From NCBI GenBank assembly GCA_028275005.1, contig JAQCNN010000217.1, positions 1 through 10,937 of the forward strand: a DNA stretch of 10,937 nt, in the 5' to 3' direction. Each line of letters opens with the position of its first letter. The first letter of the stretch is position 1. Source of the DNA: Salinirussus sp. GTDB taxonomy: Archaea; Halobacteriota; Halobacteria; Halobacteriales; Haloarculaceae. The notes beneath the pieces were generated by a model, which saw nothing but the letters and a program-made list of their open reading frames with translations, ran no database searches and was not told the origin of the DNA. The position numbers and the translations under genes were made by a program. This document shows positions 6,361 to 10,937 of the stretch, in pieces.

Positions 6361-6466
6361 CAGGACGGGTGGTGGCGATGACGAGACGTTACCCCCGCTC
6401 AGCCCCTTGTGATGAGACCTGACGCCGAGCCACCGTTTCCGTACCCCTGTCCCCGGCTGGCCCCGT

Positions 6467-6814
6467 TCAGAACGGTGGGTCCGAGGTGTCGTCAGTCGCG
6501 CCCCCATCGCTGTCGACGGGCCCCTCCCAGGCGTCCATCCCGCCGGCGAGGTTCTCGACGACCCCGTCGAAATCCTTGTGTGAGGCGATGAGACGGGCGG
6601 CTTTTGCACTCGCAACCCCCTCGTAGCAGACCGTGACCACGTGGTCCGCCCGGGCGATCCGGTCACTCGCCTTCGGGATCTCCGTGAAGGGGACGTGCTC
6701 GCTGTCGGGGATGTGTCGGGCCCGGTAGGACTGCCCGTCGCGGACGTCGACGACCAGTGGGTCCGACTCGACCAGCAGGTCCTCCAGGTCCCGTGCCGTG
6801 AGTTCTCCGTCCAT
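6467..6814 (-). CDS. Single-domain rhodanese-like sulfurtransferase
   Basis: The protein has 115 residues, the size of a single rhodanese domain such as GlpE or PspE. Family marks in order are LVVDVRDGQSYRARHIPDSEHVPF (about 20-43), a strand HVVTVCYEGVASAKAA (58-73) with the active-site loop CYEGVAS beginning at C63, and the closing VENLAGGMDAWEG (87-98). C63 would carry a persulfide for sulfur transfer in the cytoplasm, for example to thiolated tRNA, cofactors or thiol detoxification; the acceptor is unknown. The usual CxxGxR pattern has Ala (A68) in place of Arg, which may alter the substrate. The C-terminus is an acidic tail. The same frame stays open far upstream into the NUDIX gene, but the ATG at 6814 begins at the domain edge and has a promoter-like element 27 bases upstream. 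It is therefore probably transcribed separately from the NUDIX gene, 95 bases away. Confidence 0.88.
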   Translation of the reverse strand: MDGELTARDLEDLLVESDPLVVDVRDGQSYRARHIPDSEHVPFTEIPKASDRIARADHVVTVCYEGVASAKAARLIASHKDFDGVVENLAGGMDAWEGPVDSDGGATDDTSDPPF

Positions 6815-6835
6815 GCCAGCCCGTGTGTGTGCGTG

Positions 6836-6846
6836 GTGCAAAGCCC
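6836..6846 (-). promoter_or_regulatory. Possible promoter of the rhodanese gene
   Basis: The minus strand reads GGGCTTTGCAC. CTTTGCA is centred about 27 bases before ATG 6814, in the 95-base gap after the NUDIX stop. The match is weak, but the spacing agrees with the other genes here. Confidence 0.3.
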
Positions 6847-6909
6847 TGACGCTTCCACGCCTGTCACGGCGGGTCGGCGCCCGGGAAGGTGGTCTGTTGC
6901 CCGCCCTCG

Positions 6910-7485
6910 CTACAGCAGCCCTTCCTCGCGGGCCAGCAGGACGGCCTCGATGGTGGCGTCGTGGGCGGGCTGGCGCCGGGCCACAGTCAGCGCGTCGTCG
7001 ACGGGGACCGTCCGCACCGAGAGGAACTCGCTGTCGCCGCGGTCGGTCCCGACAGGTTCGAGCCCCTCGGCGAAGACGATCCCCCGCCGGTGGCGCATCA
7101 CCCCCGTCGCGACCCAAAACTCCTCTAGCAGTGAGACGCCGGCGGCGTCGAAGCCGGTCTCCTCGCGGAGCTCCCGCGCGCCGGCCGTCGTGTAGGACTC
7201 GCCGTCCTCGACGACCCCGGCCGGCAGTTCGAGGTGTCGCTCCTGGACCGTCGGGCGGTACTGCTCGACGAGGACCACCTGTCCGTCGGCGACCGCGAGC
7301 ACCACCACCGCCGACGGGAGTTCGGCCCAGTAGTACCGCTTGTGCGAGCCGTCGGGCTGTTCGACCAGGTCGTACCCCCCGGTGTACCAGGGCGTGTCGT
7401 ACTCCGTGACCGATTCGATGACGGGCCACGCCTCTGGCCCCCCCTCGTCGTCCGGGCCGCCGGGGCCACTCGGGTCACCCGTCAT
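6910..7485 (-). CDS. NUDIX hydrolase, ADP-ribose pyrophosphatase type
   Basis: The protein has 191 residues. A complete NUDIX box runs from G90 to F112: G90, E96, R104-E105-L106, E108-E109 and G111, matching GX5EX7REUXEEXGU. The box is preceded by ERHLELPAG, the form typical of ADP-ribose pyrophosphatases, which cleave ADP-ribose to AMP and ribose 5-phosphate with Mg2+. Upstream strands SAVVVLAVADGQVVLVEQYRP are also family-like, and EEFWVATGVMRHRRGIVFAEGLE follows. The N-terminal 20 residues are Gly/Pro/Asp-rich and probably flexible. The start ATG (7485) overlaps the stop of the membrane-protein gene in an ATGA junction, so the two are translationally coupled. Other nucleoside diphosphate derivatives could be the true substrate, so no gene symbol is given. 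Confidence 0.9.
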   Translation of the reverse strand: MTGDPSGPGGPDDEGGPEAWPVIESVTEYDTPWYTGGYDLVEQPDGSHKRYYWAELPSAVVVLAVADGQVVLVEQYRPTVQERHLELPAGVVEDGESYTTAGARELREETGFDAAGVSLLEEFWVATGVMRHRRGIVFAEGLEPVGTDRGDSEFLSVRTVPVDDALTVARRQPAHDATIEAVLLAREEGLL

Positions 7486-7889
7486 CCCCCGGCCTCCTGG
7501 ACGACCGTTAGCCGGTAGACCGTCCCGTTGTGGCGGGCGTACAGGCTCCCGTTTGCGCTCGCGTCGGCGTACTGTCGGTTGAGTGCGTTCTCCTCGTCGA
7601 ACGGCGAGTGGGTGAAGGCGCCTTTGAAGCCGACCGGCCCCCGCCAGTAGGGGTCAGAGCGACCCGACCCACCGGGGCCCGCCCGTTCTATGGCCGTCGT
7701 GGTGTACGGGAAGCGGTTGCCCGTCACCTCGCTCGCGTTGAACGGGGTGACGTTGCCGGCCGGGGCGGCGGCGGCGGTCAGATAGTAGGGCTCACCGCTC
7801 TTGAGCAGCCCCGGCAGCGCACCCAGTGCGAGGAGCACGACCACCACCGCGAAGATGGTGTAGACGGCCTTCTTCGTTATCGGGCGCAT
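7482..7889 (-). CDS. One-helix membrane protein with exported domain, function unknown
   Basis: The protein has 135 residues and I do not recognise the family. MRPITKK is followed by one hydrophobic helix at about residues 8-29 (VYTIFAVVVVLLALGALPGLL), which fits an N-in signal anchor. The remaining 105 residues carry four N-x-S/T sequons (N46, N51, N113, N121) and are polar, consistent with a domain outside the cell. There are no cysteines in it. The last four bases overlap the NUDIX start, and the first 13 bases overlap a possible small gene upstream. No promoter-like element lies just before its ATG, so it is probably the middle of an operon. High GC3 and the tight junctions support it being real. 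Confidence 0.75.
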   Translation of the reverse strand: MRPITKKAVYTIFAVVVVLLALGALPGLLKSGEPYYLTAAAAPAGNVTPFNASEVTGNRFPYTTTAIERAGPGGSGRSDPYWRGPVGFKGAFTHSPFDEENALNRQYADASANGSLYARHNGTVYRLTVVQEAGG

Positions 7890-8074
7890 CGGGCCACCTC
7901 ACTGTGGACACGGCCGGGAAGCCGCCGGCACAGCGTCTCAGTCACCTTCTCGGAGCCACACGCGGTCGCCTCCGTGGCCTGCTTGCCAGCTGTCTCTGCT
8001 CTCGGGTCGAGCGAGTCGTGTCGCCCGTAGCCCCCGGCGGCCGTCTCCGGTACGAACAGCCCCTCCGTCTCCAT
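7877..8074 (-). CDS. Possible small protein, 65 residues, unknown
   Basis: An in-frame ATG at 8074 gives METEGLFVPETAAGGYGRHD, then about 45 more residues ending EVARCAR, stopping 13 bases inside the membrane-protein gene. I know no homologue. In its favour, it fills an otherwise empty stretch of about 190 bases, codon use is haloarchaeal in its first half, and a promoter-like GAAACGGAATAGG lies about 26 bases before the ATG with BRE-like GAAAC adjoining. No other promoter is visible for the membrane-protein and NUDIX genes. Against it, the second half uses more A-ending codons (AGA, GCA, ACA) and is more basic than its neighbours, and the frame stays open upstream into the DUF5810-like gene. 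It could instead be an untranslated leader. Confidence 0.4.
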   Translation of the reverse strand: METEGLFVPETAAGGYGRHDSLDPRAETAGKQATEATACGSEKVTETLCRRLPGRVHSEVARCAR

Positions 8075-8093
8075 AGCCCCGCTTTGACCGGCA

Positions 8094-8107
8094 GCCCTAT
8101 TCCGTTT
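8094..8107 (-). promoter_or_regulatory. Likely promoter for the small protein / membrane protein / NUDIX unit
   Basis: The minus strand reads GAAACGGAATAGGG. GAATAGG is TATA-like and centred about 26 bases before ATG 8074, and GAAAC resembles the purine-rich BRE. It overlaps the stop codon of the DUF5810-like gene, which could reduce its value as evidence. Confidence 0.35.
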
Positions 8108-8564
8108 CCGCTCCCGTCCCGGCACCGTCGGCCTCGGGGTCGTCGCTCTCGTGGCCGTCGCCGTCGGCCTCGGTCGTGTCGGCGCGCTCACGCCGCTTCC
8201 GGGTCATCTCGCGGGCCTCGGCCACTGCTTCACGGGCCTCCTCGTCGAGGTGCTCCCCGCCGAGTGCGTCGGCCCCGGCAGGGAGGTCGCCGGACTCGGT
8301 GTGTGTCGTGTGCTCGCCCGTGTGCTCGTGGTCGGAGCCGCGGTCGGTCGTGTCCTCGAAGACCTGTGGGAACTCGGTCTCCTCGGCGTGTCCGGCGACC
8401 CGTTCGCCGAGTTCCGCCTCGTCCAGGTCCCCCCACCCCGGGACGTTGTCGTCGAGCCACTCGCCGTGCGCACCACCCCGGAGCATGGCGGTGAAGGCGA
8501 GATGGTTCGCGAGGTGGGTCGCGTCGGACTGAGGGTCCTCACAGACCGGGCAGGCGTAGCCCAT
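8097..8564 (-). CDS. DUF5810-like haloarchaeal protein with putative zinc finger
   Basis: The protein has 155 residues from the ATG at 8564. The N-terminus MGYACPVCEDPQ...THLANHLAFTAMLR holds C5, C8, H17 and H21, a compact C2H2-like metal site followed by a short helix. This matches what I recall of DUF5810, a family found in haloarchaea with no assigned function. WLDDNVPGWGDLDEAELGERV (36-56) is the second conserved-looking block. A His/Glu-rich linker (H79, H81, H85, H88), a helix with EEAREAVAEAREMTRKRRERA, and an acidic disordered tail complete it. An upstream in-frame GTG at 8588 would add MARSSLAG, but a TATA-like CCTTTGTGG lies 25 bases before 8564, so the later ATG is preferred. It sits 33 bases after rimI. 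It may bind nucleic acid or protein, but that is inference. Confidence 0.8.
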   Translation of the reverse strand: MGYACPVCEDPQSDATHLANHLAFTAMLRGGAHGEWLDDNVPGWGDLDEAELGERVAGHAEETEFPQVFEDTTDRGSDHEHTGEHTTHTESGDLPAGADALGGEHLDEEAREAVAEAREMTRKRRERADTTEADGDGHESDDPEADGAGTGAETE

Positions 8565-8584
8565 ACCGGCCAAAGACGACCGAG

Positions 8585-8600
8585 CCACAAAGGCGTTTCA
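8585..8600 (-). promoter_or_regulatory. Likely promoter of the DUF5810-like gene; decides its start
   Basis: The minus strand reads TGAAACGCCTTTGTGG. CCTTTGTGG is TATA-like and centred 25 bases before ATG 8564, with a BRE-like TGAAACG touching it. It overlaps the rimI stop codon. A GTG start at 8588 would lie inside this element and is therefore unlikely. Confidence 0.45.
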
Positions 8601-9071
8601 GAGCGACCGAACCAGCACCAGCGCGTGTTCGCCGTCGCTGTAGTAGCGGGGGATGGTCCGACGGTGTTCGAAGCCGTGCTCGCGGTAGAGCCGCCGTGCG
8701 TTGTCGTTGCCCTCTCGGACCTCCAGCTTCACCGAGGAGGCGCCTGCCGCCTGGAGCACACCCATCGCCCGCTCTAAGAGCGTGGTTCCGACCCCGCACT
8801 CGCGGTGGCGTTCACGGACCGCGATATCCTTTATGTGGCCAAGCGGCCGGCCGTGGTTCGGGACCGAGTCGGCCACGACGTAGCCGACGACACCGTCGTC
8901 GGCGGGCGGGGTGGCGACCAGGAAGCCGGGCTCACCGAGATACCGCTCGAAGGCGTCGAAGGGCCACGGCTGTGGGAACGCGGACTTTTCGATCCGGTGG
9001 ACCGCGAGCAGGTCGGCGCGCTCGGCCTGGCGGACCCGGGGTGTGTCGCCGTCTGGCGCGACCGTCGTCAC
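8598..9071 (-). CDS. rimI: Ribosomal-protein-alanine N-acetyltransferase family (GNAT)
   Basis: The protein has 157 residues, typical for RimI. These cytoplasmic GNAT enzymes transfer acetyl from acetyl-CoA to protein N-termini; in archaea a RimI-like enzyme (Ard1/Nat type) acetylates many proteins. Visible marks are VRQAERADLLAVHRIEKSAFPQPWPFDAF (13-41), the core strand LGHIKDIAVRERHR, the acetyl-CoA loop R90-x-x-G93-x-G95, LEVREGNDNARRLYREHGF (116-134) and YYSDGEHALVLVRSL at the end. LEVRxxNxxAxxLYxxxGF followed by YY is the RimI signature. GTG 9071 is the first in-frame start and has a TATA-like element 25 bases upstream. It lies 90 bases after valS and 33 bases before the DUF5810-like gene. 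The specific protein target is not determinable. Confidence 0.9.
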   Translation of the reverse strand: MTTVAPDGDTPRVRQAERADLLAVHRIEKSAFPQPWPFDAFERYLGEPGFLVATPPADDGVVGYVVADSVPNHGRPLGHIKDIAVRERHRECGVGTTLLERAMGVLQAAGASSVKLEVREGNDNARRLYREHGFEHRRTIPRYYSDGEHALVLVRSL

Positions 9072-9091
9072 ACCGGTAACTATGACGTGTG

Positions 9092-9101
9092 GCTACATAG
9101 G
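9092..9101 (-). promoter_or_regulatory. Likely rimI promoter
   Basis: The minus strand reads CCTATGTAGC. TATGTAG is centred about 25 bases before GTG 9071, in the 90-base gap after valS. It is one of the better TATA-like elements in the window and supports the GTG start and a leaderless mRNA. Confidence 0.45.
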
Positions 9102-9161
9102 CGTGGCGACCCCCGGGCGCGGTTTGGGGCTGTAATCCGGTCACGCGGCCCGACCGGCCCG

Positions 9162-10937
9162 TCAGGCGTAGACCAGGATAGTCGCGTGCTCGCCTTCGAG
9201 CACGGTCACCTCCTCGCCGGACTCGGCGCGGTGTTCCTCGTGGACGGTGACCGCGTCGCCCGGGACGACGGCAACCTCCTCGCCCATGTCGACCTCGACG
9301 GCCTCCTCGTAGCGCTGCTGTTTGCGCACCTCCGTCGGGTCCATCGACTCGAGGGCGGCGACCACCTGCCCGGCCTGGTCGCGGAACTCCGGGCCAATTG
9401 TCGAGTGGTCGGGCTCGACCTCGACGGGGACGAGTTCGATGTTTGGCTCGCCCTCGCGGACGTGGACGGGGCCGTTGACGGCCTCGGCGAGGTCGTAGGT
9501 GTCGACCGCGGCCTCGGGTGTCTCCTCCGGATACGCCTCGACCCGCTCGAGTTCGGCGTTTAGCGCGATCCCCTGGTCGGACTTCCAGGAGCGAACTGTC
9601 GACGCGATGTCGGCGATGAGTTCCCCCGAAACCTCGGCCTCGGGGTCGTCGAACTCCAGGTCCGGCCAACTCCCGGCGTGAACGCTGCCCTCGGTGCCGG
9701 GCAGGGCCTGCCAGGCCTCCTCTGTCAGAAACGGCGCGAACGGCGAGAGCATCCGCAACGAGGCCGACAGCGCGGTAAAGAGGGCCTGTCGGGCGGCGTC
9801 GCGTTCGCCGGGTCGCCCCTCGTAGAGCCGGCCCTTGATGAGTTCGAGATAGTCGTCGGCCAAGTCGTGCCAGACAAACTCCCGTAGCTCCCGGAGGGCG
9901 GCGTCGAAGCGATACGCCTCCATGTGGGCCTCGACGGCGTCGGCGACGTCCCTACACCGCGAGAGCACCCACCGGTCGACGTCGCGGTAGGCCGGGTCCG
10001 CGGGCGGCTCGCGCTCGTCGTCCAGGTGTTGGGCCGCAAACCGGGTAATGTTCCAGACTTTCGTCCCGAATCTGCTGGCGGACTTCACCTCCTTCCACTG
10101 GAACTGGATGTCGGAGCCGGGCTGGCCGCCAAGCGCCATCGCCTGCCGGAAGGCGTCGGCGGAGTACTCCTCGACGGCCTCCTCGGGCTGGACGAAGTTC
10201 CCCCGCGACTTGGACATCTTGTTGCCGTCCTCGCCAAAGACCATCCCGTTGATCAGCGCCTCCTCCCAGGGGACCGCCTCCTCCAGTGCGGCCGTCCGGA
10301 GGACCGTGTAGAAGGCCCACGTCCGGATGATGTCGTGGCCCTGCTCGCGCAACTGGACCGGTGTAAACTCCTCGTCGGGCCAGCCGCCGACGTACATCGC
10401 GGAGATCGAGGAGTCCATCCACGTGTCCATCACGTCGGTCTCGCCGTGCCAGTGGGTTCCGGCGGCTTCGCCGCCTCCATCCCGCGACTCCTCCGGAGCC
10501 GCGCCCGCCCCACACTCGGGGCACGCGTCGACCGCGGGGGCCTCGTCGGTCGGCTCGACGGGTAGTTCGTCCTCGCCGGCGACGTGGGTGTACCCACAGT
10601 CCTCACAGAACCACGCCGGGATCGGGGTGGCAAAGACCCGCTGACGGGAGATGACCCAGTCCCACTTCATCCCCTCGGTCCAGTCCTCGAGCCGGTCGTA
10701 CATGTGTTCGGGAATCCACTCGACCTCCCGAGCGTGGGCCAGGATCTCCGCCTGGTCGACCTCGACGAACCACTGCTCCTTCGAGAGGATCTCGATGGGG
10801 GTGTCACACCGCCAGCACTGCCCGACGTTCTGCTCGGTCGGCTCCGACCCCTCGAGATAGCCCTCGGCCTCCAGCCCCTCGGCGACCGCCTCCTTTGCCG
10901 CCTCGATGGACAGCCCCTCGTACTCGCCGGCCGCCGC
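9162..10937 (-). CDS. valS: Valyl-tRNA synthetase, C-terminal about two thirds (5' end outside window)
   Basis: The frame is open from the right edge to a TGA at 9162-9164, giving 591 residues. Full archaeal ValRS is roughly 870-900, so the Rossmann start and the HIGH motif lie outside. The enzyme charges tRNA-Val. Visible parts are a first Cys pair CWRCDTPIE (41-44 of the fragment), SKEQWFVEV, the KWDWVISRQRVFATPIPAW block, Cys pairs CEDC and CPEC (near 111-114 and 139-142) that suggest a zinc ribbon, DVMDTWMDSSI, and the catalytic loop GNKMSKSRGN with KMSKS encoded at 10206-10220. DTWMDSSI and KMSKSRGN point to ValRS rather than IleRS, which has DVWFDSG. The anticodon-binding helical domain follows (DRWVLSRC onward). 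After the CPEC pair is a Gly/Ala/Glu-rich insertion (GAGAAPEESRDGGGEAAG). Confident. Confidence 0.92.
   Translation of the reverse strand, partial: AAAGEYEGLSIEAAKEAVAEGLEAEGYLEGSEPTEQNVGQCWRCDTPIEILSKEQWFVEVDQAEILAHAREVEWIPEHMYDRLEDWTEGMKWDWVISRQRVFATPIPAWFCEDCGYTHVAGEDELPVEPTDEAPAVDACPECGAGAAPEESRDGGGEAAGTHWHGETDVMDTWMDSSISAMYVGGWPDEEFTPVQLREQGHDIIRTWAFYTVLRTAALEEAVPWEEALINGMVFGEDGNKMSKSRGNFVQPEEAVEEYSADAFRQAMALGGQPGSDIQFQWKEVKSASRFGTKVWNITRFAAQHLDDEREPPADPAYRDVDRWVLSRCRDVADAVEAHMEAYRFDAALRELREFVWHDLADDYLELIKGRLYEGRPGERDAARQALFTALSASLRMLSPFAPFLTEEAWQALPGTEGSVHAGSWPDLEFDDPEAEVSGELIADIASTVRSWKSDQGIALNAELERVEAYPEETPEAAVDTYDLAEAVNGPVHVREGEPNIELVPVEVEPDHSTIGPEFRDQAGQVVAALESMDPTEVRKQQRYEEAVEVDMGEEVAVVPGDAVTVHEEHRAESGEEVTVLEGEHATILVYA

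Noticed and set aside
6375..6422. C/D-box-like motifs GCGATGA, GTGATGA (6409-6415) and CTGA (6419-6422) in the convergent gap, suggesting a guide RNA
   Set aside because: The last C-like and D-like boxes are only three bases apart, and there is no D' box with a guide of about 12 bases between the two C-like motifs, so the geometry does not work.
6467..7429. A 320-codon minus frame spanning the NUDIX gene, gap and rhodanese gene, suggesting a fusion
   Set aside because: Only the last 115 codons encode a recognisable domain. The upstream part is out of frame with the NUDIX hydrolase and Arg/Gly-rich, so it is read-through of an open shadow frame.

Overview
The window is a stretch of haloarchaeal chromosome. 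The DNA is very GC-rich. The encoded proteins are strongly acidic (Asp/Glu-rich, Lys-poor). The gene set includes an F420-dependent NADP reductase, an archaeal-type S-adenosylhomocysteine hydrolase, an archaeal valyl-tRNA synthetase and a DUF5810-like protein known to me only from haloarchaea. Most genes have no Shine-Dalgarno sequence but carry a TATA-like element centred about 25-28 bases before the start codon, as expected for leaderless archaeal mRNAs. The content suggests class Halobacteria, and I would not name a genus.

Layout. From 1 to 361 (minus, running off the left edge) lies a small Cys-containing protein with a TRAM RNA-binding domain. An F420H2:NADP oxidoreductase (npdG, minus) and a 12-helix MFS transporter (minus) follow. 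Divergent from the transporter is mtaD (plus), an MTA/SAH deaminase of the amidohydrolase superfamily. After a 204-base, partly AT-rich gap comes a secreted, sequon-rich, acidic protein with a tandem 29-residue repeat (plus), then an SAH-hydrolase-family gene (plus). The rest is on the minus strand. Read in transcription order from the right edge it is: valS (5' part missing), rimI, a DUF5810-like protein, a possible 65-residue small protein, a one-helix membrane protein, a NUDIX hydrolase overlapping it by 4 bases, and a single-domain rhodanese.

How the genes may work together. MtaD and the SAH-hydrolase-family protein both act on the product of SAM-dependent methylation. The hydrolase has Lys where canonical SAH hydrolases have an adenine-contacting Glu/Gln. 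It lies close to a deaminase that can convert SAH to S-inosylhomocysteine. Together these raise the possibility of the inosine-type SAM recycling route described in Methanocaldococcus. This is the most interesting idea here, but it is inference. The remaining genes are mostly core housekeeping (translation, N-terminal acetylation, redox cofactor exchange, nucleotide clean-up).

I saw no CRISPR array, insertion sequence, tRNA, rRNA, toxin-antitoxin pair or clear defence system. The window looks like an ordinary core-genome region with a few lineage-specific proteins rather than the site of a new system.
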